In this document: piece after piece, positions 1-7,803 of the stretch
How the letters are laid out: each line of letters begins with the position of its first letter
How positions within the stretch are numbered: position 1 is the first letter of the stretch
Assembly: GCF_002300165.1 (NCBI RefSeq)
Contig: NZ_MLCE01000002.1
Location: 225,251-289,250 of the forward strand
Source: Streptomyces sp. Tue6028
GTDB lineage: Bacteria; Actinomycetota; Actinomycetes; Streptomycetales; Streptomycetaceae
Reading direction: 5' to 3'
Length of the DNA: 64,000 nt
Made by a program: the position numbers and the translations under genes
The notes under the pieces: model-generated
Seen by the model: only the letters and a program-made list of their open reading frames with translations
What the model was told of the DNA's origin: nothing
Database searches by the model: none

Positions 1-1
1 G

Positions 2-115
2 CCGCAGCCGGGCGAGCCGACCGTCGTGCTCACCCCGCCCGCGGACGGCTCCCCGTCCTCCCCGGCGTCCCCGCCGGCCGCCGCCTCACCGTCCCCCTCC
101 CCGACGGTGGGGTGA
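2..115 (+). CDS. C-terminal tail of a truncated protein (5' part outside window)
   Basis: An open frame enters from the left edge and stops at a TGA at 113-115. The 37 visible residues are almost only Pro, Ala, Ser and Thr and end in Thr-Val-Gly. Such tails are common at the end of secreted or membrane-anchored actinobacterial proteins and of Ser/Thr kinases. No domain is visible, so function cannot be assigned. Third positions are nearly all G or C, which supports coding. It converges on litR with only 33 bp between the stops. Confidence 0.5.
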   Translation, partial: PQPGEPTVVLTPPADGSPSSPASPPAAASPSPSPTVG

Positions 116-148
116 GCGCGGCGGGCGGCAGGACGCCGGGGAACCGTG

Positions 149-1192
149 TCAGGGCACCGGCACCGGCCGGTTCTCACCGGGCGCGGCGAAGGAGCCGTAC
201 AGGCTCGCGAGGGTGGCCAGCGCCTCGCTCAGTCCCTGCGGGCGGAGCGTCCCCGGCACCTGCCGTCCCGCCCAGCCCGGCCCGCCGAGCAGCACGGTGG
301 GCCGGGACCGCGCGCCCTTGACGCCCCAGCTGGTGCTCGCGACGTGCCGGGCCAGTGGATGGTCGGCCGAGGAGCGTGCCTGCGCCCACAGCACGACCGC
401 CACCGGTCCGAGGCGCCGCACGGCCGCGGTGAGCGCCTCCGTGGGGACGGCCGCACCGAACATCCGTGTGGGCAGGCCGAGTTCCGTGAGGCTCGCGTCG
501 AGCGCCTCCAGCGGGAGGCTGTGCTGTTCGCCCGGGACGCAGGCCAGCAGCACGGGACCCACGCCCGGCGTCGCGGGTACGACCTCGGCGGTGGCGCGGT
601 GCAGCGCGCGGGAGATGTGCCAGGAGAGCAGGTGCTCGACCTCCACGTAGCGGTCCCCGGAGGACTCCCACTTGCGGCCGACCGCGTGCAGGGTCGGCAC
701 CATCACCTCCTCCCAGGCCACGACGAGGCCGTGCCGGGAGACGAGCGCGGTCAACTGGTCGTCCACGGCGGGTGCGTCGAGCCGGACCGCGGCGCGCGCG
801 AGGCCCTTGCACTCCTTGCGCGCGTCCCCCAGCGGCAGGGCTCCGGGAGCCCGCGACCGCGACCGGGCGGCGTCCGCGCGGTCCGCCGGCGGGCGGTCGT
901 GCTCGGACGGTGACCGGTCGACGCCCTCCAGGGCGGCCCGGGCCGCCTCGGCGGGCGGAACACCGGCCGAGGTCAGCCGGCACATCTCCTCGAGCATCGC
1001 CACGTCCTGCGGCGTCCAGCGGCGATGGTGCCCGCCGGAACGCGCCGCCGGTCCCACGCCGTACCTCCGGTCCCAGGACCGCAGGGTGGTGGGCGACACC
1101 CCGAGGCGGCGCGCCAGGGCGCCCGTGGTGAGTCCCGGTTCGGCGGGTTGTGCGGCCGGTCCGTGCCGGTCCGCCGGTGGCAGGTCACCCAT
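149..1192 (-). CDS. litR: MerR-type regulator with cobalamin-binding domain (LitR/CarH family)
   Basis: 347 aa. Residues ~20-75 form a MerR winged helix (TTGALARRLGVSPTTLRSW); residues ~125-330 form a B12-binding module with the E222-Q-H224 motif that supplies the lower cobalt ligand in CarH/LitR. The helical part has W175 and E186-H187, like the CarH W-x9-E-H signature but with ten intervening residues. W175 is followed by Glu, whereas CarH has the His that caps cobalt after light exposure. Family role: AdoCbl-bound dark repressor released by light. It is divergent from an ECF sigma gene, the litR-litS arrangement known in Streptomyces. The ATG at 1192 is chosen because the helix-turn-helix follows at normal distance; upstream codons look non-coding. 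Light sensing here is inferred. Confidence 0.85.
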   Translation of the reverse strand: MGDLPPADRHGPAAQPAEPGLTTGALARRLGVSPTTLRSWDRRYGVGPAARSGGHHRRWTPQDVAMLEEMCRLTSAGVPPAEAARAALEGVDRSPSEHDRPPADRADAARSRSRAPGALPLGDARKECKGLARAAVRLDAPAVDDQLTALVSRHGLVVAWEEVMVPTLHAVGRKWESSGDRYVEVEHLLSWHISRALHRATAEVVPATPGVGPVLLACVPGEQHSLPLEALDASLTELGLPTRMFGAAVPTEALTAAVRRLGPVAVVLWAQARSSADHPLARHVASTSWGVKGARSRPTVLLGGPGWAGRQVPGTLRPQGLSEALATLASLYGSFAAPGENRPVPVP

Positions 1193-1198
1193 GCGGCG

Positions 1199-1204
1199 AC
1201 TATA
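1199..1204 (-). promoter_or_regulatory. Possible -10 element of litR, implying a leaderless transcript
   Basis: On the minus strand TATAGT ends 6 nt before the litR ATG, which would place the transcription start at or next to the A of ATG. No Shine-Dalgarno sequence precedes the ATG. No convincing -35 box is visible, so the call rests on spacing only. Confidence 0.3.
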
Positions 1205-1367
1205 CGACGCAGAAACGACGCGAGTTGTGGGGATGGTCGTGCGCTTCACACGATGGGGATCCGGACCTGCCGGGGGCAGCGGCCGGCACCCGCCGACCCG
1301 TGCTGGACGGGTCCGGCCGTCCCGGCCACGGCCGGGACCGAGCCCGCACGACCGAGGAGCCCCGGCC

Positions 1368-2060
1368 ATGACCGCAGATCCGATCCCGGAGCCGTGCGGT
1401 GCCCCACCGACCGTGTCCGACGCGCGCCGCGAGGTGGTTCTGCTCCCGCGCCCGCGGATCGACGGCACCGTCTCCGTACCGGCGCGCTCCGAGCCGGTCG
1501 TCGTGACCGACCTGATCGCGGACGCGTCCATCGGTGCGCACCTGGTGGCGGGCGACGAGGCCGCTCTGGCCGCCGCCTACCGTCGCTGGGGCACTCTGGT
1601 GCACACCCTCGCGTGGCGCTCGCTGGGCGACACACGCGAGGCCGAGGACGTCACGCAGCAGGTGTTCCTGGCCGCGTGGCGGGGCCGGCAGGGCTACCGG
1701 CCCGAACGTGGCACCGTCGCCGGCTGGCTCGTCGGCATCACCCGCCGCAAGACCGCCGACGCGCTGGCCGCGCGCACCCGCCGCACCGAACTGATCGCCG
1801 CTGCCGCCGGCTCGTTGCCGGCAGGCTCCGACGGCGTCTCGTCCCACCCCGAGGCCGTGCTGGACCGAGTCCTCGTGCAGGACGAGCTGGCGAAGCTGCC
1901 CCCTGTGCAGCAGCACGTGCTGCGCCTCGCGTTCTACGAGGACCTGACCCACACGCAGATCGCCCAGCGCACCGGCTGGCCGCTGGGCACCGTCAAGAGC
2001 CACTGCCGGCGCGGTCTGCACCAGCTGCGCCGCTGTCTGAGGCCGGAGACACCCGGCTGA
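1368..2060 (+). CDS. litS: ECF RNA polymerase sigma factor, LitS-like
   Basis: 230 aa. Sigma region 2 is at ~60-135 (GDEAALAAAYRRW through RGTVAGWLVGITRRK) and sigma region 4 at ~165-225 (LPPVQQHVLRLAF, then HTQIAQRTGWPLGTVKSHCRRG). The first ~50 residues are a poorly structured extension. Start ATG 1368 follows GAGGAG at 1354-1359 with 8-nt spacing. It is divergent from the LitR-type gene, and in Streptomyces the LitR partner sigma factor LitS drives light-induced genes. The symbol is assigned from this arrangement and not from close sequence comparison. No anti-sigma gene follows directly; the RskA-like gene downstream belongs to the next sigma factor. Confidence 0.75.
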   Translation: MTADPIPEPCGAPPTVSDARREVVLLPRPRIDGTVSVPARSEPVVVTDLIADASIGAHLVAGDEAALAAAYRRWGTLVHTLAWRSLGDTREAEDVTQQVFLAAWRGRQGYRPERGTVAGWLVGITRRKTADALAARTRRTELIAAAAGSLPAGSDGVSSHPEAVLDRVLVQDELAKLPPVQQHVLRLAFYEDLTHTQIAQRTGWPLGTVKSHCRRGLHQLRRCLRPETPG

Positions 2061-2152
2061 CCGGACGCGCCCGGCCGACCGGACGTCCCGGGCACCAGAG
2101 CCCCCTGTCACGGCCCGTCGGGAAGCCCGTCGCAGGTTCACGCCGATCCGGC

Positions 2153-2179
2153 CAATCCGTCCGCGCACCGGTTCCGGAT
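2153..2179 (+). promoter_or_regulatory. ECF-type promoter of the SigK/RskA operon (CAATCC-N15-CCGGAT)
   Basis: CAATCC at 2153-2158 is separated by exactly 15 nt from CCGGAT at 2174-2179; the GTG of the sigma gene lies 43 nt further on. The same elements with the same spacing precede the lipid operon at 9175-9201, which suggests autoregulation by an ECF sigma factor, most simply the SigK-like one. The assignment as -35/-10 is inference. Confidence 0.5.
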
Positions 2180-2222
2180 CACGTACGTACCGTCGAGCTC
2201 GCCCGTCCTGGAGGACCACCCC

Positions 2223-2807
2223 GTGAAGGAAGCCGTGGAGATCGGGAAGAACCCGGCTGCGGAACCGAATCTGCCGGATCTGATGGCCGAGGTCGCCCGT
2301 GGCGACACGGAGGCCTTCGCCGCGCTCTACGACGTCGTGGCGGGCCCGGCCCTGGGGATCGTGCGGAGGGTGGTGCGGGACGGCGCCCAGTCGGAGGAGG
2401 TGGCCCAGGAAGTGCTGGTCGAAGTGTGGCGGACGGCCGCCCGGTACCGTCCCGAACGCGGCTCGGTGATGAACTGGGTCCTCACCCTCGCCCATCAGCG
2501 GGCGGTGGACCGGGTCCGCTCGGTCGAGGCGTCGGCCGCCCGGGAGCAGCGGGCCGCGCTGCTGGACCGCACGCCCGAGTTCGACGAGGTGACCGAGCAG
2601 GTCGAGGCGCGTCTGGAGCACGAGCAGGTGCGGCGCTGTCTGCGCACGCTGACGGAGCTTCAGCGGCAGTCGGTGACGCTGGCCTACTACCGCGGGCTGA
2701 CGTACCGCGAGGTGGCGGAGTTGCTGTCGCTGCCGCTCGGCACGGTCAAGACCCGGCTGCGCGACGGTCTCATCCGCCTGCGCGACTGCCTGGGGGTGGC
2801 GGCGTGA
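2223..2807 (+). CDS. sigK: ECF sigma factor, SigK type
   Basis: 194 aa with sigma region 2 (~20-95; RGDTEAFAALYDVV, then RGSVMNWVLTLAHQRAVDR) and region 4 (~130-190; LTYREVAELLSLPLGTVKTR). The GTG start at 2223 follows GGAGGA at 2210-2215. The stop overlaps the start of the following anti-sigma gene (GTGA, 2804-2807), so the two are translationally coupled. SigK/RskA pairs respond to redox or envelope signals in actinobacteria. Its operon promoter matches that of the lipid operon, which makes that operon its most likely target. Confidence 0.85.
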   Translation: MKEAVEIGKNPAAEPNLPDLMAEVARGDTEAFAALYDVVAGPALGIVRRVVRDGAQSEEVAQEVLVEVWRTAARYRPERGSVMNWVLTLAHQRAVDRVRSVEASAAREQRAALLDRTPEFDEVTEQVEARLEHEQVRRCLRTLTELQRQSVTLAYYRGLTYREVAELLSLPLGTVKTRLRDGLIRLRDCLGVAA

Positions 2808-3556
2808 GGACGGCCGATCCGCACACTCTGACCGGCGCGTACGCGCTGCACGCCCTCGACGACGACGAGCGGGCGCGGTTCGAGGCGCATTCCGCGGACT
2901 GCGACGCCTGCACTCAGGAGGTCCTGGAGCTGCGGGCCGCCGCCGCGCGGCTGGCCCTCGCGGTCACGGTGTCCCCCGCCCCCGAGCTCAAGTCCGAGGT
3001 CATGCGGCGGATCACCGCCGTGCGGCAGGACGCGCCCCGCACGATTCCGCTCGCGCGGCCCGGACGTCTCGCGGCCCGCGCGCACCGCATGTCACGCTGG
3101 GTGCCGGCCGCCTGCCTGGCCGCCGCGGCCCTGTTCGGCGGTGTGGCGGTGTGGCAGCACGACCGCGCCGAGGAGGCACAGGACCGGGCGCGGCGGTCGG
3201 AACGGCAGGGCGACGAGCTCGCCTCCGTGCTGGCCGCCCCGGACGCCCGGACACGGACGGCGAAGCTGGCGGACGGCGCGACGGGCACCGTGGTGGTGTC
3301 CAAGGGCCTCGACCGGGCCGTGTTCATCGCCTCGGGGATGGCGGCACCGCCGGACGGCAAGGTCTATCAGCTGTGGTTCGACGACGGGGGCAGCATGCGG
3401 TCCGCCGGGCTGATGGACCCGGGACGCACCGACGAGGCGGTACTGATGCGCGGCCCCGTGGACAAGGCGTCCGGTCTGGGCGTCACGGTCGAACCGGCCG
3501 GCGGTTCGACCGAGCCGACCTCCGCGCCGGTGGCGCTGGTCGACTTCCCCGCCTGA
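2804..3556 (+). CDS. rskA: Membrane anti-sigma factor, RskA family
   Basis: 250 aa. The N-terminal cytoplasmic zinc-finger-type anti-sigma domain has H29-x3-C33-x2-C36, the classical ZAS motif. One membrane helix is at ~99-117 (WVPAACLAAAALFGG), then a coiled segment and an extracytoplasmic RskA C-terminal domain (~130-250; contains DGKVYQLWF). The GTG start is embedded in the sigma gene stop (GTGA). Expected role: hold the SigK-like factor at the membrane and release it after proteolysis. The HxxxCxxC motif suggests a possible redox response, which the sequence cannot prove. Confidence 0.85.
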   Translation: MRTADPHTLTGAYALHALDDDERARFEAHSADCDACTQEVLELRAAAARLALAVTVSPAPELKSEVMRRITAVRQDAPRTIPLARPGRLAARAHRMSRWVPAACLAAAALFGGVAVWQHDRAEEAQDRARRSERQGDELASVLAAPDARTRTAKLADGATGTVVVSKGLDRAVFIASGMAAPPDGKVYQLWFDDGGSMRSAGLMDPGRTDEAVLMRGPVDKASGLGVTVEPAGGSTEPTSAPVALVDFPA

Positions 3557-3597
3557 CCGTCCCGCCCCCTCCGGCCTCCGGGGGCGGGACGGTCTTC
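3555..3597 (+). terminator. Strong hairpin after rskA
   Basis: A perfect 15-bp stem (3555-3569 with 3580-3594; GACCGTCCCGCCCCC and its complement) has a 10-nt loop and is followed by TTCC. It begins within the rskA stop codon, and a second, shorter G/C stem follows. It separates the sigma operon from the convergent lipid operon. Confidence 0.7.
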
Positions 3598-3672
3598 CCC
3601 GCGTCGCCCGCCGGCCCCCTTCCGGCGGGCGGCGCCCCCTGACCGGGGTGTGGCCGACCGGAAGGGGGCCTG

Positions 3673-4506
3673 TCAGGTCGAGCTCGGGGGTGTGGGCGCG
3701 GGCCCGCGCCGCTTCGGCGGCACGGGGAAGAATCCGCTGGTCCTCGCGACGTACTCGGCGAATCCCGGGCGTTCGGCCATGTGCCGTTCGAGCATGGGCT
3801 TTCCGCTGCCCTTGATGAGCAGACCGCTCATCACCAGGGGAGACACGGCGGCCACCGCCGCCGACGCGCCGGAGTCGCAGGCGAGCAGGTACAGGCCCCA
3901 CCAGACGCAGAAGTCCCCGAAGTAGTTGGGATGCCGCGTCCAGCTCCAGAGCCCCTGGTCCATGATCCGGCCCCGGTTGGCCGGGTCGGCCTTGAACCGG
4001 GCCAGCTGGGCGTCGCCCACCGCCTCGAAGAACAGGCCGAGCGTCCACAGCGCGGTGCCGGCCCAGGCGAACGCGGTGAGCGGACCGGGCACGTACTGGG
4101 CGGCCTGCACGGGCAGCGACACCAGCCAGACCAGGGCTCCCTGGAGCAGGTAGACCTTGTACAGCGCGTACAGGTCGCGGTTGCCCGGCGCCTTGTCGAG
4201 CATCGCCTCGTAACGGGGGTCCTCGCCGTGGCCGCGGCCCCGCCGCGCGATGTGCACGGCGAGCCGCAGCCCCCACACCGAGGTCAGCGCGGTCACCAGG
4301 ATCCGGCGTCCGTCGTCGCCCGCGCCGCCGGACGCGGCGAACGTCACGAGGGCGACGGCGGTGAAGCCGAGCCCCCAGGCGATGTCGACGACGCGGTGGA
4401 CGCCCTTGCGGACGGCGACGGCGAAGGTGGCCAGCATGACGGCGAGCGCGACGCCTGCCGCGAGAGCCAGATTCTGGGCGAAGGCGCCCCACGGGAAGCC
4501 GGTCAC
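3673..4506 (-). CDS. DUF1295 polytopic membrane protein (steroid-reductase-like fold)
   Basis: 277 aa with about seven hydrophobic segments. The C-terminal half carries the DUF1295/isoprenylcysteine-methyltransferase-type signature (SWTRHPNYFGDF around residue 190; then a PGFAEYVARTSGFFP tail). The family is related to 5-alpha-reductases and lipid-modifying enzymes; the substrate is unknown. GTG at 4506 overlaps the upstream methyltransferase stop by 4 nt, so it is the last gene of the coupled lipid operon. A role in reducing or modifying the fatty-acyl product made by the neighbours is inferred from context. Confidence 0.8.
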   Translation of the reverse strand: MTGFPWGAFAQNLALAAGVALAVMLATFAVAVRKGVHRVVDIAWGLGFTAVALVTFAASGGAGDDGRRILVTALTSVWGLRLAVHIARRGRGHGEDPRYEAMLDKAPGNRDLYALYKVYLLQGALVWLVSLPVQAAQYVPGPLTAFAWAGTALWTLGLFFEAVGDAQLARFKADPANRGRIMDQGLWSWTRHPNYFGDFCVWWGLYLLACDSGASAAVAAVSPLVMSGLLIKGSGKPMLERHMAERPGFAEYVARTSGFFPVPPKRRGPAPTPPSST

Positions 4507-5813
4507 GGTTCGACCGGTCCCGTGTACCAGGGCCGCGGGGTGGCGGGCAGTCCACTGCGTCCGTGGGCGGTGGGCCGTACGGCGAGGATCTGGTCGACGC
4601 CCATGCGGCGCTCCTCGAACGCCAGGGCGCCGCCGACCAGATACAGCCGCCACACCCGGGCCGTCTCCTCGCCGACGAGGCGCACGACGTCGTCCCAGCG
4701 GTCCTCCAGCGTGCGGTGCCAGGCCTCGACCGTGCGCACGTAGTGTTCACGCAGCGACTCCGCGGACCGTACTTCGAGTCCGGCGTCCTCCAGCATGCCG
4801 ACGGTCCGCCCGAGCGGGCGCATGTGCATGTCGGGGGCGATGAACGCCTCGATGAAGGCGCCGCCGCCGGGAGCGGCGGTCCCGCGCGACATCTGCTGGA
4901 CGAGGACGCGTCCTTGGGGGCGGACCAGCCGGCGCAGAGCGGCGGCGAAGGCCGGGTACTCGGAGTCGCCGACGTGTTCGCCCATCTCCACGGTGGCGAC
5001 CGCGTCGTAGGCGCCTCCCTCGATGTCCCGGTAGTCCTGGCACACCACGTCCACCCGGTGCTCCAGGCCGCGTTCGCGGACCTGCTCACGGACGTACGCG
5101 GCCTGTTCGCGGGCCAGCGTGACGGCGGTGACCTGCGCCTTGTGCTGTTCGGCCGCGTACAGGGTGAGGGAGCCCCAGCCGCATCCGATGTCGAGCAGTC
5201 GGGCGCCGGGGACGAGTCCCAGTTTGCGGCAGATCAGTTCCAGTTTGGCCCGCTGGGCGTCGGCCGGGGTGAAGCCGGGTTCGTCGGAGATCCAGTAGCC
5301 GCACGAGTAGGCCATCGTCTCGTCGAGGAGCAGCCGGTAGAACTCGTTCGACAGGTCGTAGTGATGGCTGATGGCGGCCCGGTCGCGGGCCTTGCTGTGC
5401 AGGCCTCCGAGCAGCCGTGCCTGGGACGCGGGTGCCGGGGGCGGCGGGCCCACGGCTCCGAGGCGCAGGGCGGCGGCGGCCGCGCGCGCACGGTCGGCGG
5501 GGGTGAGGCGGGGCGCGTGCACCCCGCGTTCGCGCACGGCGCCCCACATTCTGCGCAGCCCGTCGGCGAGGTCGCCCTCGACGTCGAGCTCACCGGTCAC
5601 GTACGCCTGTGCCAGGCCCAGTTCGCCGGGCTGCCACAGCAGCCGGCGCAGGGCGCGCCGCGAGCGGACGACCACCACGGGCGCGTCGGCGGGACCGGCC
5701 TCGCTGCCGTCCCAGGCGCGCAGCCGCACGGGAAGCGGGCCGCCGAGCGCGTCCTCGGCCAGCGCCGCCAGCCGGTGGGCGGTGTCCTCGTGGGCGGGGC
5801 GGACGGTAGTCAT
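4503..5813 (-). CDS. Cyclopropane-fatty-acyl-phospholipid synthase-type methyltransferase, copy 1
   Basis: 436 aa. The N-terminal lipid-binding region (~1-140) includes the family block AISHHYDLSNEFYRLLLD and YSCGYW. The SAM-binding Rossmann core has LLDIGCGWGSLTLYAAE, and later the block VEMGEHVGDSEYPAF. Members transfer a methyl from SAM to an unsaturated acyl chain in membrane phospholipids, giving cyclopropane or mid-chain methyl groups. It differs from the adjacent paralogue in motif detail (VEMGEHVG against VEMIEAVG), so the two may do successive or different methylations. ATG 5813 overlaps the upstream stop by 4 nt (ATGA). Confidence 0.85.
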   Translation of the reverse strand: MTTVRPAHEDTAHRLAALAEDALGGPLPVRLRAWDGSEAGPADAPVVVVRSRRALRRLLWQPGELGLAQAYVTGELDVEGDLADGLRRMWGAVRERGVHAPRLTPADRARAAAAALRLGAVGPPPPAPASQARLLGGLHSKARDRAAISHHYDLSNEFYRLLLDETMAYSCGYWISDEPGFTPADAQRAKLELICRKLGLVPGARLLDIGCGWGSLTLYAAEQHKAQVTAVTLAREQAAYVREQVRERGLEHRVDVVCQDYRDIEGGAYDAVATVEMGEHVGDSEYPAFAAALRRLVRPQGRVLVQQMSRGTAAPGGGAFIEAFIAPDMHMRPLGRTVGMLEDAGLEVRSAESLREHYVRTVEAWHRTLEDRWDDVVRLVGEETARVWRLYLVGGALAFEERRMGVDQILAVRPTAHGRSGLPATPRPWYTGPVEP

Positions 5814-7078
5814 CGGCCGAGGTCCTCCTTGGTGAGCAGGTAGTGCTGGACGTCGAGGTAGCCGGAGCGGAATCCGGCTTCGGAGTAGGCCAGGTAGAAC
5901 GTCCACATACGGCGGAAGGTCTCGTCGAAGCCGAGTGCGTCGACGTCGTCGGTGCGGGCGGTGAAGCGTTCGCGCCACAGCCGGAGTGTCTCGGCGTAGT
6001 GCGCTCCGTAGGCGTCCCTGCGGGTGACGCGCAGCCGGGTGTGGTCACGGACGGTGTGCTCCACGGCTTCGACGGAGGGCAGCAGCCCGCCCGGGAAGAT
6101 GTACTTCTGGATCCAGGTGTGGGTGTGCCGGCTGGCGAGCATCCGGTCGTGCGGCATGGTGATGGCCTGGAGGGCGGCGCGGCCTCCGGGGGCGAGCCGT
6201 TCGTCGAGCGTGCGGAAGTAGACGGGCCAGAACTCCTCGCCCACCGCCTCGATCATCTCGACGCTCACCACGGCGTCGTAGGTCCCCTCGGCCTCGCGGT
6301 AGTCGCACAGCCGGATGTCGACCCGGTCGGTGAGCCCGGCCCGTGCCACACGTTCGAGGGCGAGGTCGCGCTGTTCGTGGGAGAGGGTGAGCGTGGTGAC
6401 GTGGGCCCCGCGGGCGGCGGCGCGTAGGGCGAGCTCGCCCCAGCCGGTGCCGATCTCCAGGAGCCGGGTGCCGTCGGTGACCGCGGCGAGGTCCAACAGC
6501 CGGTCGATCTTGCGGTGTTGCGCGGCGGCCAGCGTCGGCCAGGTGGCGGGGAAGCCGCGGAAGAGGGCGGAGGAGTACGTGAGGGTCTCGTCGAGGAAGA
6601 CGGCGAACAGGTCGTTGGACAGGTCGTAGTGGTGGCTGATGTTGTCGCGGGATCCGCCCGGTGTGTTGCGCTGGGCGTCGGGCTGCTTCAGGGCCCACAG
6701 CCGGCGCAGCCGTTGCAGCGGGGCCGGGATCAGGTCGGCCGTGTGGCCGGCGAGCACGGTGAGGGCCGCGACCAGGTCGGGTGCGTCCCATTCGCCCGCC
6801 GTGTAGGACTCGCCGAAGCCGACCAGGCCGTGCACGCCGATGCGGCGGTGGAAGGCGTCCGTGTCGTGGACGTCGACGCGGGGGCCGCCCGTGCCCAGGC
6901 GCGTCCCGTCGTCGCACCGCACCTGGAGCGGGAGGCGTCCGAGCGCTCCGCGCAGGACGGCACGCGTCAGTGCGATCCGTGCCCGGGAGGCGTCCGGTGG
7001 CGTCGCCGGGCCCGGGTGGCCGCCGCGGTCCGCGTCCTCGTGCCGCGTGGTGAGGGCACGGGGCTCGGCTGTCGTCAT
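5810..7078 (-). CDS. Cyclopropane-fatty-acyl-phospholipid synthase-type methyltransferase, copy 2
   Basis: 422 aa, same architecture as copy 1: ISHHYDLSNDLFAVFLDETLTYS, SAM-binding RLLEIGTGWGELALRAA, VEMIEAVGEEFWPVYF and the C-terminal FRRMWTFYLAYSEAGFRSGYLD typical of Cfa enzymes. This copy keeps the canonical E-x-x-E-A-V-G block seen in true Cfa proteins. ATG 7078 overlaps the DUF1365 stop by 4 nt. The distinct N-terminus and the many differences from copy 1 argue against a recent duplication. Confidence 0.88.
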   Translation of the reverse strand: MTTAEPRALTTRHEDADRGGHPGPATPPDASRARIALTRAVLRGALGRLPLQVRCDDGTRLGTGGPRVDVHDTDAFHRRIGVHGLVGFGESYTAGEWDAPDLVAALTVLAGHTADLIPAPLQRLRRLWALKQPDAQRNTPGGSRDNISHHYDLSNDLFAVFLDETLTYSSALFRGFPATWPTLAAAQHRKIDRLLDLAAVTDGTRLLEIGTGWGELALRAAARGAHVTTLTLSHEQRDLALERVARAGLTDRVDIRLCDYREAEGTYDAVVSVEMIEAVGEEFWPVYFRTLDERLAPGGRAALQAITMPHDRMLASRHTHTWIQKYIFPGGLLPSVEAVEHTVRDHTRLRVTRRDAYGAHYAETLRLWRERFTARTDDVDALGFDETFRRMWTFYLAYSEAGFRSGYLDVQHYLLTKEDLGR

Positions 7079-7803
7079 GTCGCTTTCTCCTGATCTCGGT
7101 GGCGGCGGGGCTGGACGGGCAGTCCCCGCAGGAGGAGCCGGATGCCGTGGAGGCGGATCGCCGCCGAGACGGCCACGGTGGACCATGGGCGCCGAAGCGC
7201 CTGGCCGAGCAGCGCGCGTGGCGTCGCCTCACGTCGTGTGCCGCGCAGCGTCGCGGTGAAGGGGCGCCCGCCGGCGCGCTCCAGACGGACCGTCAGATCA
7301 AGCCGTGGGCCGGGCGGGGGCAGGCGCATGCGGTAGTCGCCGTCGACGGGGAAGAACGGCGACACGTAGAACTCCTTGCGTGTGTGCGCGATCCCGTCAC
7401 CGTCGGGGCGGAGCAGGTAGCAGTGCCGTTCGCCGTAGGTGTTGTGGACCTCGGCGACCACGCAGCGCGGTGTGCCGTCGGGGTCGTGACACCAGTACAG
7501 GGTCAGCGGGTTGAAGACGTGGCCGAGGACGCGGGCGTGGGTGAGCATCGCGACCGGCCCGCCGCGCAGGTCGATGCCGTGGGCGGCGAGGAAGCGGTCC
7601 AGGCCGGCGCGGACGGTGGGCTGGTCGCCGTCGAAGTGGTCGCGGGGGTCGAATCGGGCCAACGGGCGTAGGAGGAAGGGAAGTTCAGGAGGATGGCCGG
7701 GGTCCGTCAGCCACATGTAGGTGCGGTGGCGCAGCGTGTGGCGGGTCGGCGCGGTGCGGACGTGGACGACCGTGCACGGGTAGAGCGCGGGGGTGCGGAT
7801 CAC
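7075..7803 (-). CDS. DUF1365 family protein
   Basis: 242 aa, the usual family length. Conserved blocks include TLRHRTYMWLTD near the N-terminus, FNPLTLYWC at ~96, EVHNTYGERHCYLL and HTRKEFYVSPFFPVDG. The biochemical role of DUF1365 is not established, but it is repeatedly found between an FAD amine oxidase-type gene and Cfa genes, as here. The GTG start at 7803 overlaps the FAD-protein stop (GTGA). Third gene removed from any promoter, so expression depends on the operon. Confidence 0.85.
   Translation of the reverse strand: MIRTPALYPCTVVHVRTAPTRHTLRHRTYMWLTDPGHPPELPFLLRPLARFDPRDHFDGDQPTVRAGLDRFLAAHGIDLRGGPVAMLTHARVLGHVFNPLTLYWCHDPDGTPRCVVAEVHNTYGERHCYLLRPDGDGIAHTRKEFYVSPFFPVDGDYRMRLPPPGPRLDLTVRLERAGGRPFTATLRGTRREATPRALLGQALRRPWSTVAVSAAIRLHGIRLLLRGLPVQPRRHRDQEKAT

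Noticed and set aside
1025..2800. Very long overlapping frames in the sigma-factor region
   Set aside because: They are anti-phase shadows of high-GC genes; the real frames have sigma-factor motifs and ribosome sites.
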